From the NCBI GenBank assembly GCA_002919235.1, contig PKEX01000008.1:62001-126000 (forward strand): a stretch of 64,000 nt of DNA, written 5' to 3'. The notes under the pieces are model-generated. The model did not search any database and had not been told where the DNA came from. It saw nothing but the letters and a program-made list of their open reading frames with translations. The translations under genes were made by a program, and so were the position numbers. Positions within the stretch are counted from its first letter, which is position 1; the number at the start of each line of letters is the position of its first letter. Below are positions 46,339-55,458 of this stretch, piece by piece. The stretch is from Clostridia bacterium (lineage in GTDB: Bacteria; Bacillota; Limnochordia; DTU080; RSA5).

Positions 46339-48084
46339 TTAGGCGTGCCCCGCCACCAGCATCCCCCGGTACTGGTGCTCCAAGAGACGGGCGTAGAGGC
46401 CTTCGCTCCCGGCCAGCTCTTCATGGGTGCCCAGCTGGACGATGCGGCCGTCGTCGATGCAGGCGATGCGGTGGGCGGAGCGGATGGTGCTGAGCCGGTG
46501 GGCGATGATGAACGTCGTCTTGTCCTGCATCAGCCGCTCCAGCGCTTCTTGGATCTGCACCTCCGTCACGGTGTCGACGGACGAGGTCGCTTCGTCCAGG
46601 ATGAGGATCTTGGCTTGCTTCAGCACGGCCCGGGCAATGGAGATCCGCTGCTTCTGGCCGACGGAAAGCTTCACCCCGCGCTCGCCCACCACGGTGTCCA
46701 GCCCGTCCGGGAGCCGGCGGACGAACTCCTCCGCATTGGCCAGGCGCAGCGCCTCCCACACCTCGTCTTCGGACGCCCCGGGCCGGCCCATCAACACGTT
46801 CTCTCGCACGGTCCCGTTGAAAAGAAACGGCTCCTGCGACACCACGGCGATGTGCGACCGCAGCTCCGCCAGGGAGAGCTCCCTCACGTCCACCCCGTCC
46901 ACGAGCACCCGGCCCCCGGTGACGTCATAAAAGCGAGGGATCAGCGAGACCAGCGTGGTCTTGCCCGCACCGGTGGGACCCACCAAGGCGATGGTCTCCC
47001 CCGCCGTCACGTGGAGGTCGATGCCGTGAAGAACCGGCCTTCCGTCCCGGTACGCGAAGGAGACGTTTTCAAACGTCACTTCCCCTCGCACGGGACGGGG
47101 CAGGCGCTTGGGGTGCGGGGGCTCCTGGATTTCGGGCGGGGTGTCCATGATCTCAAACACCCGCTCGCAAGAGGCCAGGGCGTCCTGCCAGAGATTGTTC
47201 AAGGCATGCAGCCGGCCCACGGGTTCGTAGAAGAGGTTCAAATACAGTATGAACGCCATGATGTCGCCCACGCTGGCCTCACCCCGGATGACCTGCATCC
47301 CTCCCACCAGGAGCACCAGCAGGCTTCCCAAGGAGCCGAGGAAGTTCATGCTGGGCGAGAAATACGCCCAGGTGAACATGGTTTCCAGCTGGCTTTGGCG
47401 GTAGCGGTCCGCGCTTTCGTGAAAGCGCCGCTCCTGCTCCTTCTCCTGGTTGAAGATCTTCACTTGCAGCAGTCCCGACAGCGCATCGTGGAGCACGGCG
47501 TTCATTTCCGCGGCCCGTTGTCTCGCGGTCCGGTAGAGGCGGCGCATGCGCCGGGTGTACCAGACGGCGCCCGCGGTCAGAAACGGCACGGGGACCAGGG
47601 CCACCGCGGCGAGGAACGGATTGAGGGAGAACATGATGGCGGCCACGCCCACCAGCGTCAGCGTGGCGACGATGAGCTGCTCCGTCCCGTCCAGGAGCAC
47701 CCGCTCCACGTGGTTCACGTCGTCCACCACCCGGGACATGAGCTCGCCGGTGGAGCGGTCCGCGTAAAAGCCCAGCGAAAGCCTCTGCATCTTGGCAAAG
47801 ACCTCGTCCCGCATGTCGAGGATGACCTGCTGCTCCAAGCGGTTGTTGAACCGGATCCTCAGCATGTTGAAGAGATCCCGCAGCAGGTAGCAGAGGGCGA
47901 TCGCCGCCCCGTGGAGCGCCAGCAGCCGGGCGCTCCCCGCCGCCAGCACCTGGTCGACGGCGGCCTTCACCAGATACGGGGGAACCATCGCCGTCAGCGT
48001 CGACAGGATGGCGAAGCTGAACGTGAGGACGGCCCGGGCGCGGTACGGCTTGAAGTAGCGCAGCACGCGAAGGAGCGGCTTCAT
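46339..48084 (-). CDS. ABC-type multidrug/lipid exporter (half-transporter)
   Basis: 581 residues. Six membrane helices (about residues 18-290) are fused to one nucleotide-binding domain with Walker A GPTGAGKT, signature LSVGQKQR, Walker B ILILDEATSS and the H-loop IIAHRLST. Homodimeric MsbA/LmrA/BmrA type; substrate unknown. The start overlaps the arsR-family stop as ATGA (48081-48084), so it is controlled and translated together with the repressor. Confidence 0.92.
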   Translation of the reverse strand: MKPLLRVLRYFKPYRARAVLTFSFAILSTLTAMVPPYLVKAAVDQVLAAGSARLLALHGAAIALCYLLRDLFNMLRIRFNNRLEQQVILDMRDEVFAKMQRLSLGFYADRSTGELMSRVVDDVNHVERVLLDGTEQLIVATLTLVGVAAIMFSLNPFLAAVALVPVPFLTAGAVWYTRRMRRLYRTARQRAAEMNAVLHDALSGLLQVKIFNQEKEQERRFHESADRYRQSQLETMFTWAYFSPSMNFLGSLGSLLVLLVGGMQVIRGEASVGDIMAFILYLNLFYEPVGRLHALNNLWQDALASCERVFEIMDTPPEIQEPPHPKRLPRPVRGEVTFENVSFAYRDGRPVLHGIDLHVTAGETIALVGPTGAGKTTLVSLIPRFYDVTGGRVLVDGVDVRELSLAELRSHIAVVSQEPFLFNGTVRENVLMGRPGASEDEVWEALRLANAEEFVRRLPDGLDTVVGERGVKLSVGQKQRISIARAVLKQAKILILDEATSSVDTVTEVQIQEALERLMQDKTTFIIAHRLSTIRSAHRIACIDDGRIVQLGTHEELAGSEGLYARLLEHQYRGMLVAGHA

Positions 48085-48374
48085 ACCCGGGTGCCGGCCC
48101 CCCGTTCCAGGGTGGCCAGGAGGCGGTCGACGTCCAAGCCGTACTCCTCAAACACCTCGGAATTGAGGCTGCAGTAGATCCACTGGCCGTCCTTCTCTCC
48201 CTTGACGAGCCCGGTCTCCCGCAGGATCTTGAGGTGGTGCGACAGGGTGGGCTGCGGCATGCCGAGGCGCTTGGCCAGGTCGCAGACGCAGTAGGTCCGG
48301 TCCGCCAGGGCCGCCAGGATCCTCAGCCGGTTTTCGTCTCCCAAGGCTTTGAAGAGTCTCGCCACGCCCGTCAA
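48081..48374 (-). CDS. ArsR/SmtB family metal- or arsenite-sensing repressor
   Basis: 97-residue winged-helix protein. The recognition region DLAKRLGMPQPTLSHHLKIL is preceded by CVCDL; this CVC motif in helix alpha-3 is the As(III)/Sb(III) or Cd/Pb ligand site of ArsR-type sensors. The TTG start at 48374 has AAGGA about ten bases upstream. It is first in a two-gene unit with the ABC exporter, so it probably releases the operator upon thiophilic metal binding. Confidence 0.88.
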   Translation of the reverse strand: MTGVARLFKALGDENRLRILAALADRTYCVCDLAKRLGMPQPTLSHHLKILRETGLVKGEKDGQWIYCSLNSEVFEEYGLDVDRLLATLERGAGTRV

Positions 48375-48391
48375 CGCAAATCAATCCTTGT

Positions 48392-48416
48392 GGATATTTA
48401 CATAAGTCGATATACC
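48392..48416. promoter_or_regulatory. Candidate ArsR-family operator
   Basis: An AT-rich imperfect inverted repeat, GGATAT at one end and ATATACC at the other, around 48392-48416, lying at and just after the predicted transcription start, as in other self-controlled ArsR units. Confidence 0.5.
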
Positions 48417-48417
48417 C

Positions 48418-48446
48418 ATCATAGCCCAGCCCCGGGGGATTGTCAA
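48418..48446 (-). promoter_or_regulatory. Promoter of the arsR-ABC exporter unit
   Basis: -35 TTGACA (48441-48446), 17-base spacer, -10 TATGAT (48418-48423) on the minus strand. Confidence 0.85.
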
Positions 48447-48519
48447 AGAAGGATTACCCCTCCCCCTCGCCAATAATGACCCGGAAGAGCGTCCCCGAAG
48501 AGATAGGGAGGGCTGCCCA

Positions 48520-49422
48520 ATGGAAGTGATCAAGATCACGCCCCGGGGCTACTGCTACGGCGTGGTCGATGCGATCCAGCTGGCCAAGCAGGTCGCGCGC
48601 GACCCGAGCTACCCCCGCCCCGTTTACATCCTCGGCATGATCGTCCACAACCGGCACGTGGTCCAGAGCCTCACCGAGGAGTACGGCATCATCACGCTGG
48701 ACGGGCCGGACCGCCTTTCCCTCTTGGACCAGATCACGTCGGGCACGGTGATCTTCACCGCGCACGGCGTCTCGCCGGCCGTAAAGGCCAAGGCCAAGGC
48801 GAAGGGGCTGGTCTGCGTCGACGCCACCTGTCCCGACGTCACCCGGACCCACGAACTGATCCGGGACTTGGCTTCCCGGGGCTACCAGATCATCTACATC
48901 GGCAAGCGGGGCCATCCCGAGCCCGAGGGAGCCATGGGCGAGGCACCCGGCAGCGTGCATCTGGTCGAGACCCGGGAAGACGTCGACCAGCTGGATCTCA
49001 AGACCGACAAGGTGGCAGTGACCACGCAAACCACGCTCAGCCAGTGGGATACCGCGGAACTCATCGAGTACATCCGCTCCCGCTACCCCGGCGTGCTGGT
49101 GTACAACGAGATCTGTTTCGCCACTCAGGCTCGCCAGGAGGCCGCGGCCACCCAGGCGAAAGAGGCCGACGTGGTCCTGGTGGTGGGCGACGCCCGCAGC
49201 AACAACTCCAACCGCCTGGTCCAGGTGGTCAGGGAGAGGGCCAGGCGCCCGGCGTATCTCATCGACACCGTCGAAGACATCGACCTCAACTGGCTGAAAG
49301 GGGCGCGCAAAGTCGCCGTCACCTCCGGCTCTTCGACGCCCACGCACCTCACCCGGGCGGTCATTGAGTTCCTCGAAGCCCTGGACCCCGACCAGCTCGA
49401 GGCGGGGCCCGCGCCGGGCTAA
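48520..49422 (+). CDS. ispH: 4-hydroxy-3-methylbut-2-enyl diphosphate reductase IspH
   Basis: Last step of the MEP isoprenoid pathway, giving IPP and DMAPP, with an Fe-S cluster. The three cluster cysteines are in GYCYGV (C12), DATCPDVT and NEICFATQ; HNRHVV, AHGVSP and the late SGSSTPTHL supply substrate contacts. 300 residues, ATG start. It diverges from the arsR unit and ends overlapping the mutY stop by four bases convergently. Confidence 0.95.
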   Translation: MEVIKITPRGYCYGVVDAIQLAKQVARDPSYPRPVYILGMIVHNRHVVQSLTEEYGIITLDGPDRLSLLDQITSGTVIFTAHGVSPAVKAKAKAKGLVCVDATCPDVTRTHELIRDLASRGYQIIYIGKRGHPEPEGAMGEAPGSVHLVETREDVDQLDLKTDKVAVTTQTTLSQWDTAELIEYIRSRYPGVLVYNEICFATQARQEAAATQAKEADVVLVVGDARSNNSNRLVQVVRERARRPAYLIDTVEDIDLNWLKGARKVAVTSGSSTPTHLTRAVIEFLEALDPDQLEAGPAPG

Positions 49423-50540
49423 GCGCGGGGTCCTTGTCCAGTCCCCGCCGCCTCCCGGACCCGCTCCCATACCTTTTGCATCGCGCGCGGCAGCGCCGCC
49501 TCGTGCATCCGCTCCACAGGGTGCCAGGTCCAGCCGGAGCCCGCTTCCGGTTCGCTGGCTTGGAGCGGCAGAGCCCGCACTCGGTAGACGTCCATCTCCC
49601 AGAGCAGGTGGCTGAAGCGATGCGTCACCCTGCCGGCGAAGCGGCACTCCGCCGCCGCGCTGCCGGTGAGGGACGCCAGCGCGTCCCGCAGCTGCTCCTC
49701 GTCCGCGACGCCCGGCGCGCCCGCCGGCTCCAGGTTGAGAAATTCCCACATCCCGCCTAAGAGCCCGCCGGCGGGCCGCTTCACCAGGAGGACCCGGCCG
49801 CCCTGTTCCACCACGCCCACGATTCTCCGCTCCGCCTTCACCTTCTCCCGGCGCTTTCGCACCGGAAGCCGGTGCGCCGCCCCCGTGGCCCGCGCCGCGC
49901 AGCTGGCCTCGAGCGGGCACGCGTCACACCGGGGACGCTGCGGAAGACAGAGCGTGGCGCCCAGCTCCATCAGGGCCTGGTTGAAGTCGCCCGGCCGCTC
50001 GCGCGGGACGGCATCGTCTACGGCCTGCTGGATCCTGCGGCGGGTGCGCGCCTCGTCCACCGGCTCCTCGATCCCCAGGTACCTGGCCATCACCCTCAGC
50101 ACGTTGCCGTCCACGGCGCCCTTGGGCTCGCCGAAGGCGATGCTGGCCACCGCCGCGGCGGTGTAGTCGCCGATCCCCTTCATCGCCCGCAAGGCGGCGT
50201 ACGAGCGGGGAAGCTCCCCGCCGTGGCGGGCCGCGGCCTCCCTCGCCGCGGCGTGCAGGTGGAGGGCGCGGCGGTAGTACCCCAGCCCTTTCCAGGCCGC
50301 GAGCACCTGGTCTTCGCTGGCCTCCGCCAGCGCCCGAAGATCCGGGAAGCGCTCAAGAAAGGCGTGGTAATAGCCCAGCACCGTCTTGACCTGGGTCTGC
50401 TGCAGCATCACTTCGGAGACGAGGATGCGGTAAGGATCCCGGGTCTTCCGCCAAGGGAGGTCCCGTTTCTCCCGGTCGTACCAGGCGAGGAGCTCCGCCC
50501 AAGGCCCTCCTCCAGGGCGGGCCCCCTTTGCCGCCTCCAT
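49419..50540 (-). CDS. mutY: A/G-specific adenine DNA glycosylase MutY
   Basis: Removes adenine opposite 8-oxoguanine. The HhH-GPD core has VMLQQTQV with the catalytic Glu just before it, MKGIGDYTAAAVASIAFG (HhH) and GAVDGNVLRVMAR with the catalytic Asp. A 4Fe-4S motif C-x6-C-x2-C-x5-C follows (CLPQRPRCDACPLEASC). The C-terminal NUDIX-like domain (about residues 240-365) recognises 8-oxoG. ATG at 50540 overlaps the preceding gene's TGA as TGATG. Confidence 0.94.
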   Translation of the reverse strand: MEAAKGARPGGGPWAELLAWYDREKRDLPWRKTRDPYRILVSEVMLQQTQVKTVLGYYHAFLERFPDLRALAEASEDQVLAAWKGLGYYRRALHLHAAAREAAARHGGELPRSYAALRAMKGIGDYTAAAVASIAFGEPKGAVDGNVLRVMARYLGIEEPVDEARTRRRIQQAVDDAVPRERPGDFNQALMELGATLCLPQRPRCDACPLEASCAARATGAAHRLPVRKRREKVKAERRIVGVVEQGGRVLLVKRPAGGLLGGMWEFLNLEPAGAPGVADEEQLRDALASLTGSAAAECRFAGRVTHRFSHLLWEMDVYRVRALPLQASEPEAGSGWTWHPVERMHEAALPRAMQKVWERVREAAGTGQGPRA

Positions 50541-51658
50541 CACGCTTCGCCCTCTTCCCACAGCGTTTCGATGGCCCTGACACCCGCCCGCACCGCGATC
50601 TCGGTGGCGCGGCAGCGATAGTCGAGAGGCTGCTCGAGGCCCATCTCCGTGGTGAAGCAAGCCGCGCCCATCTGGCCGGTGTAGACGCCGAACGCGTCGG
50701 GCGGCATTCGCCTGGAGGGGTTGGCGCTGTAGACGCCGGGATACGGTTCAACCAAGGCGCCTTCGGGAAGACCCAGGTACGGCAGGAGATCGTCCAGCCG
50801 GTTCAAGGGAAATCCTTCTGCGACCACGGTGTCGATCATGGCCCGGTACACGGCGGCGCCCCGCTGGAGCGCCGGGCCGTTGGCGTACAGGCCGAAACCG
50901 CCCCCGAAGTTTTCGTGAAGGTCAAAGACCCACTCGGGCCTGACCCGGTCTGCCAGCTCCCGGAGGGCCGCCACTTCCACCGGCGGCGTCTCCGAGGCGA
51001 AAAACCGGTTGAAGTTGCCCACCCGGCCCGATTCATCCACGTAGACGGTAGGCCCGCCGCCCCAGCCGTAGACGCTGCGGCCCTCGGCGTGCCGCGGCGT
51101 ACCCGGGACCAGGAGCCTCTTGCCCCGCAGCGCGTCCACCAGATCGGGATGCCGGGGCAGGAAGGCCTGGATGAACTCACCGGTGTCGGCGTTTCCAGGA
51201 TGCTCGGGGTCGAGGCTCATGAACGCCAGCGGCCCTACCACCGCGAGGACCAGGCCCTCCCGCTGGTAGATCACTTCCCCCCAATGGCGGTAGGCCTCCA
51301 CCGCCTGCCGGTGCGTTTCAAGATGCAGGTCCCCCTGGCCGGTAAGCCGGCCCAGGGTGCGGCTGATCCCGTCCCAGCCCAAGGGATCCCGGCACGGGAC
51401 GAAGAGCAGCCTTCCCCGGAACCCGGGCGATTGGGCCAGACGCCACGCGGTGATCACCCCCGCCGCCTCCTCGGCGTGAGCCCCTGCGGCGATGAGGACC
51501 GGAGGGCGGTCTTGCACCTCCGCCTCATCCCGGCAAAACGCGACCAGGGGCGTGTCGAGCAGCGTCTTTCCCAGCTCGATCCGGCGGAGTCCGAGGCGCT
51601 CGTACGCTTCGATCAACCGTTGATAGCAGGTGTAAGGGGCTTCGTCCCATCGCGTCAC
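50540..51658 (-). CDS. Zinc carboxypeptidase-like protein (M14 / succinylglutamate desuccinylase-like)
   Basis: About 372 residues. AAGAHAEEAAG near residue 60 supplies the HxxE zinc ligands, and FDLHENFGG later provides the second histidine; a C-terminal Glu in TTEMGLEQPL fits the general base. This is the M14-like metallopeptidase fold. The target (peptide or N-acyl amino acid) is unclear. The GTG at 51658 has AGGAG about 13 bases upstream, so the exact start is uncertain. It sits between mutY and the HTH-MBL gene. Confidence 0.7.
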   Translation of the reverse strand: MTRWDEAPYTCYQRLIEAYERLGLRRIELGKTLLDTPLVAFCRDEAEVQDRPPVLIAAGAHAEEAAGVITAWRLAQSPGFRGRLLFVPCRDPLGWDGISRTLGRLTGQGDLHLETHRQAVEAYRHWGEVIYQREGLVLAVVGPLAFMSLDPEHPGNADTGEFIQAFLPRHPDLVDALRGKRLLVPGTPRHAEGRSVYGWGGGPTVYVDESGRVGNFNRFFASETPPVEVAALRELADRVRPEWVFDLHENFGGGFGLYANGPALQRGAAVYRAMIDTVVAEGFPLNRLDDLLPYLGLPEGALVEPYPGVYSANPSRRMPPDAFGVYTGQMGAACFTTEMGLEQPLDYRCRATEIAVRAGVRAIETLWEEGEA

Positions 51659-51717
51659 TTCTTCACGGTCGCTCCTGCTCCAAGGTGATGCGCCGCCTTT
51701 TCCCGGCCGCCGGGCGG

Positions 51718-52533
51718 TCACGGGGCGACGAACGGGTTGCCGCGCTTTTCCTGGCCTACGGTGGTGAGCGGCCCGTGGCCGGGAAGCAGCACGGTCTCGT
51801 CGGGCAGCGACAGGATCAGCCGCGCCGAAGCCAGCAGCTGGTCGTAGTACTCGGGGCCCCGGTGCGCCCGGCCCAGCGAGCCGGCGAACAGGGTGTCGCC
51901 CACGGCGGCGACGCCGCCCGCGACAAACGTCAGACCGTGGGGGGTGTGTCCCGGGGTGTAAAGCACCCGCACCCGGGCGCCGCCGACGGCGAGCTCGGCC
52001 GGGCCGGTGACCGGGACCAACCCCGCCGCCCGGCACTCCGACGGATGAGCGTAGACGGGCACCTCCAACGCCTCCAGCACCCCGGCGAGGCCTGCGACAT
52101 GGTCCGAATGGCCGTGGGTCACCAAGACCGCGGCCAGCGTCCAGCCCCGCTCGCGCAGTGCGGCCAGCACGGGGCCGGGCGACCCCCCGGGGTCCACCAG
52201 CAGGGTGGCGCCGGTCTCCTTGAGGTGGATCAAGTAGCCGTGCGAACCCATGGGCTCGAACGTGAAGGAGACGATGTCGCAGTCGAGCCCGTCCAGGTCC
52301 ACCTCGGGCCGGTACTCGTCCTTCGCCATCCGCCACAGCGCCTCCCGCCCGAGCCCGAGCAGGCGGGCCAGGGCGTCCGACTCCTCCCGGGACGGGGCCT
52401 CCTGGTACGCTTCGAACGCCGCGAGCCTCCCGGGGTTCATCCCGGCCCGCCGCGCCGCCTCTTCGAGGGAGAGGCCCAATCCTTCCCTGGCCTTCCGCAC
52501 CACGTCGCCGAATTCGTCCTCAAGCCGCGCCAC
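51718..52533 (-). CDS. HTH (XRE-like)-MBL hydrolase fusion
   Basis: 271 residues. Residues about 8-62 form a helix-turn-helix of Cro/C1 type (KAREGLGLSLEEAARRAGMN). Residues about 85-271 form a metallo-beta-lactamase hydrolase with THGHSDH, YTPGHTPHGL, GDTLFAGSLGRA and LLPGHGP, close to the MBL enzyme at 34600. The HTH may bind DNA or mediate protein contact. GTG at 52533 has GGGAGG seven bases upstream, so the HTH really is part of the protein. Confidence 0.78.
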   Translation of the reverse strand: MARLEDEFGDVVRKAREGLGLSLEEAARRAGMNPGRLAAFEAYQEAPSREESDALARLLGLGREALWRMAKDEYRPEVDLDGLDCDIVSFTFEPMGSHGYLIHLKETGATLLVDPGGSPGPVLAALRERGWTLAAVLVTHGHSDHVAGLAGVLEALEVPVYAHPSECRAAGLVPVTGPAELAVGGARVRVLYTPGHTPHGLTFVAGGVAAVGDTLFAGSLGRAHRGPEYYDQLLASARLILSLPDETVLLPGHGPLTTVGQEKRGNPFVAP

Positions 52534-52705
52534 GCCTCATCCTCCCTTTCCGGTCCGACTCCTACTGGAGAGCTTCCTTTCGAGAGATTTGCGGGCCTTC
52601 CTGGTTTCGCCGCCGCCCGGCCCCGCTGGCAAGAGGTGCCTGCCCCCCTGCGGGCCTGCCCGTCATAACCCAAGACCGCGGCGGGCATGACAAGGGGCGG
52701 AGGGG

Positions 52706-54496
52706 ATGGCGTTGACGGACCTCAGCATCACCATCGGCGGCGACGCGGGACAGGGCGTCGAGTCCAGTGGGGCCACCTTGAGCCTGGCCGCGATGCGCTC
52801 GGGATGGTACGTGTTCAGCATCCAGGACTACCGCTCGCGCATCCGGGGCGGCCACAACTTCTACCAGATCCGGATCGCCTCCAGGGCCGTCCGCTCCCAC
52901 AGCGATCCGGTTCACCTGCTCCTGGCCTTGACCAAGGAGAGCGTCGACATTCACCGGGACAACCTGGCGCCCGGCGCCGGCGTCCTGTACGACGACTCGC
53001 TGAAGGTGGACGAAGGACCCGTGAAGGAGCAGGGCTGCCTCCTCTTTCCGATGCCTCTCACCGAGATCGCCGAGCGCCACGGGAACCGGGTGATGACCAA
53101 CACCGCGGCGGTGGCCGCCGGGGCGGGGGTCCTCGGCCTCTCCCTCGAGCGGCTGAAAAGCGTGGTCGAAGGGCGATTCGCCGCGAAAGGCCCGCGGGTG
53201 GTGGAGGCCAACCTGAGAGTGGCGGACGACGCCTACCGCATGGCGGTAGAACGCTTTCGCGGCGCCTTCCGCTATGCGCTGCACGGCGCCTCGCCGCCCC
53301 TGAGCACCCGGGACCCCGGCGGGAACGGCGGCGAGACCCTGTTGATCAGCGGCAACGAGGCCTTCGCCCTGGGCGCCGCCGCCGGCGGCTGCCGCTTCGT
53401 CTCCGCCTACCCCATGACCCCCGCCACCACCATCTTCGAGTGGCTGGTGCGGAAAGAAAAGGAGCTGGGCATCGTCACCAAGCACGCCGAAGACGAAATC
53501 GCGGCCGTCTGCATGGCGATCGGTGCAGGCTACGCCGGTGCCCGCGCCCTGGTGCCCACGTCGGGCGGCGGCTTTTCGCTCATGGTAGAAGCGCTGGGAA
53601 TGGCGGGCATGACCGAAGTGCCGGTGGTCATCGTGGACGTGCAGCGGGGCGGGCCGTCCACCGGCCTTCCCACCCGCACCGAGCAGGGGGACCTCCTCTT
53701 CGTGCTCCATGCCTCCCAGGGCGAATTCCCCCGCATCGTCCTGGCTCCCGGGACCCACGAGGAGTACTTCGAGGCCGGCTGGCGCTCCTTTACCCTGGCC
53801 GAGCGGTATCAGTGCCCCGTGATCGTCCTGGCCGACCAGTTCCTCGCGGCCTCGTTGTGCACCCTTCCCTCGGAAGCCCTGAGCTTCGACGCGGTGGTCC
53901 GGGACCGGGGCGAGCTCCTGGACCACGCGGCCCTGGACAAGCTGGAACCGGGCCAGTACCGCCGCTACCGGATCACTTCCTCCGGAATCTCCCCCCGCGC
54001 GCTTCCGGGACATCCCAACGCCGTCTACACCGTAGTCACGGACGAGCACGACGAAGAGGGCCACATCACCGAGGCCATCGAGAACCGGGTGCAGCAGATG
54101 TCCAAGCGCATGCGCAAGCTGGAACACGCGAGGCAAGAGATGCGGGGCCCCAAGCGGTACGGACCGGAGGACGCCGACCTCACGCTGATCTGCTGGGGAT
54201 CGGCGGTGGGTCCGGTGGTCGAAAGCTTGCCGCTGCTGGAGAAAGAAGGCGTGCGAGCCAACGCCCTTCACTTCACCGATATCTGGCCTTTCCCCGCCGA
54301 CCAAGCCCGCCGCGCCCTGGAAGGCGCCCGGAGGACCGTGGCCGTCGAGCAGAATTACACCGGCCAATTCGCGAAGCTCCTCCGCATGTGCACGGGGCAC
54401 GAGGTCTCCCACGGCGTTCACAAGTTCGACGGCCGGCCCTTCTCGCCCCAGCAGATCGCATCGGCCTGTCTTGAGGAGGTGGCCTCCCATGTCTGA
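52706..54496 (+). CDS. korA: 2-oxoacid:ferredoxin oxidoreductase subunit alpha (gamma-alpha fusion)
   Basis: Oxidatively decarboxylates 2-oxoacids to acyl-CoA with ferredoxin. The 596-residue chain joins an N-terminal gamma domain (GGDAGQGVESSG..., residues 5-185) to the alpha domain beginning near residue 210 (SGNEAFALGAAAGGCRFVSAYPMTPAT) with FPRIVLAPGT and the C-terminal transketolase-like fold. Most likely 2-oxoglutarate, though KorAB-type enzymes vary. ATG at 52706 directly follows GGAGGGG; a TTG two codons later (52712) has better spacing. Overlaps korB by eight bases. Confidence 0.92.
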   Translation: MALTDLSITIGGDAGQGVESSGATLSLAAMRSGWYVFSIQDYRSRIRGGHNFYQIRIASRAVRSHSDPVHLLLALTKESVDIHRDNLAPGAGVLYDDSLKVDEGPVKEQGCLLFPMPLTEIAERHGNRVMTNTAAVAAGAGVLGLSLERLKSVVEGRFAAKGPRVVEANLRVADDAYRMAVERFRGAFRYALHGASPPLSTRDPGGNGGETLLISGNEAFALGAAAGGCRFVSAYPMTPATTIFEWLVRKEKELGIVTKHAEDEIAAVCMAIGAGYAGARALVPTSGGGFSLMVEALGMAGMTEVPVVIVDVQRGGPSTGLPTRTEQGDLLFVLHASQGEFPRIVLAPGTHEEYFEAGWRSFTLAERYQCPVIVLADQFLAASLCTLPSEALSFDAVVRDRGELLDHAALDKLEPGQYRRYRITSSGISPRALPGHPNAVYTVVTDEHDEEGHITEAIENRVQQMSKRMRKLEHARQEMRGPKRYGPEDADLTLICWGSAVGPVVESLPLLEKEGVRANALHFTDIWPFPADQARRALEGARRTVAVEQNYTGQFAKLLRMCTGHEVSHGVHKFDGRPFSPQQIASACLEEVASHV

Positions 54497-55412
54497 GAAC
54501 GGCGCCGCGCCGTCCGGACGCCGGGAAGGGTCCGGTAGCCGGCTCACCTTGAAGGACTTCGCCAACCACATCAAGTCCTCGTGGTGCCCGGGATGCGGCG
54601 ACTTCGGGGTCCTGGCCGCCCTGAAACAGGCGCTGGTGAAACTGGGCATCGCCCCGCACCAGGCCGCGGTGATTTCGGGGATCGGCTGCGGATCCAAGAT
54701 CGTCGACTACATGCGGGTCAACGGCTTCATGACCCTGCACGGCCGGCCCCTCGCGGTGGCCACCGGCGTAAAACTGGCCAACCCGGACCTTCACGTCATC
54801 GTCGTCAACGGGGACGGCGACGCCTATGGCATCGGCGGGAACCACTTCCTGCACGCCGCGCGGCGGAACCCGGACATCACCCACATCGTGGAAAACAACC
54901 AGATCTACGCCCTCACCAAGGGCCAGTACTCGCCCACGTCGGACCGGGGGTTTAAGACCAGCACCTCTCCGGACGGCGCAGCGGAGTCCCCGGTCAATCC
55001 CCTGCTGGTGGCTCTGGCCGCCGGGGCCACCTTCATCGCCCGCAGCTTTGCCGGCGAGCCCAAGCACCTGGCGGAGATGATCGCCGCCGGGATCCGGCAC
55101 CGGGGCTACGCCCTCATCGACGTCCTCCAGCCCTGCGTCACGTTCAACAAGGTGAACACGTACGAGTGGTACGCCGAGCGCATCTACCGGGTGGATGAGG
55201 ACGAGGGGTACGACCCGGCCGACTTCGCCCGGGCCTGGCAGACGGCCGGGCAGTGGGGGGACCGCATCCCGGTAGGCATCATCTACCAGCGGGACGACGT
55301 GCCCCCCTACGAGGAGCACGTTCCCGCGCTCAAGGCGGGAGCCGTGGTGCACCGGCCCTTCGACGCGTTGGACGAAGAGCGCTTTGCCGCGCTGAAACGA
55401 GAGTTCATGTGA
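54489..55412 (+). CDS. korB: 2-oxoacid:ferredoxin oxidoreductase subunit beta
   Basis: ThDP- and Fe-S-binding subunit, 307 residues. WCPGCGDFGVL near residue 35 and SGIGCGSKI supply cluster cysteines; the ThDP motif is NGDGDAYGIGGNH followed by ENNQIYALTKGQ; a third Cys is in LQPCVTFN. It accepts no separate delta subunit, typical of the two-subunit KorAB form. ATG at 54489 has GGAGG nine bases upstream. Confidence 0.94.
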   Translation: MSENGAAPSGRREGSGSRLTLKDFANHIKSSWCPGCGDFGVLAALKQALVKLGIAPHQAAVISGIGCGSKIVDYMRVNGFMTLHGRPLAVATGVKLANPDLHVIVVNGDGDAYGIGGNHFLHAARRNPDITHIVENNQIYALTKGQYSPTSDRGFKTSTSPDGAAESPVNPLLVALAAGATFIARSFAGEPKHLAEMIAAGIRHRGYALIDVLQPCVTFNKVNTYEWYAERIYRVDEDEGYDPADFARAWQTAGQWGDRIPVGIIYQRDDVPPYEEHVPALKAGAVVHRPFDALDEERFAALKREFM

Positions 55413-55458
55413 GACGTCTCAAATCCCGAGCCTTCCGGCGGGCGGTGGAGGGAAAGCG

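Noticed and set aside
52687-54474. 595-codon plus-strand frame overlapping korA
   Set aside because: It is a +1/-1 shadow of korA, Arg/Gly/Pro-rich and low in hydrophobic structure; korA itself has full family motifs.
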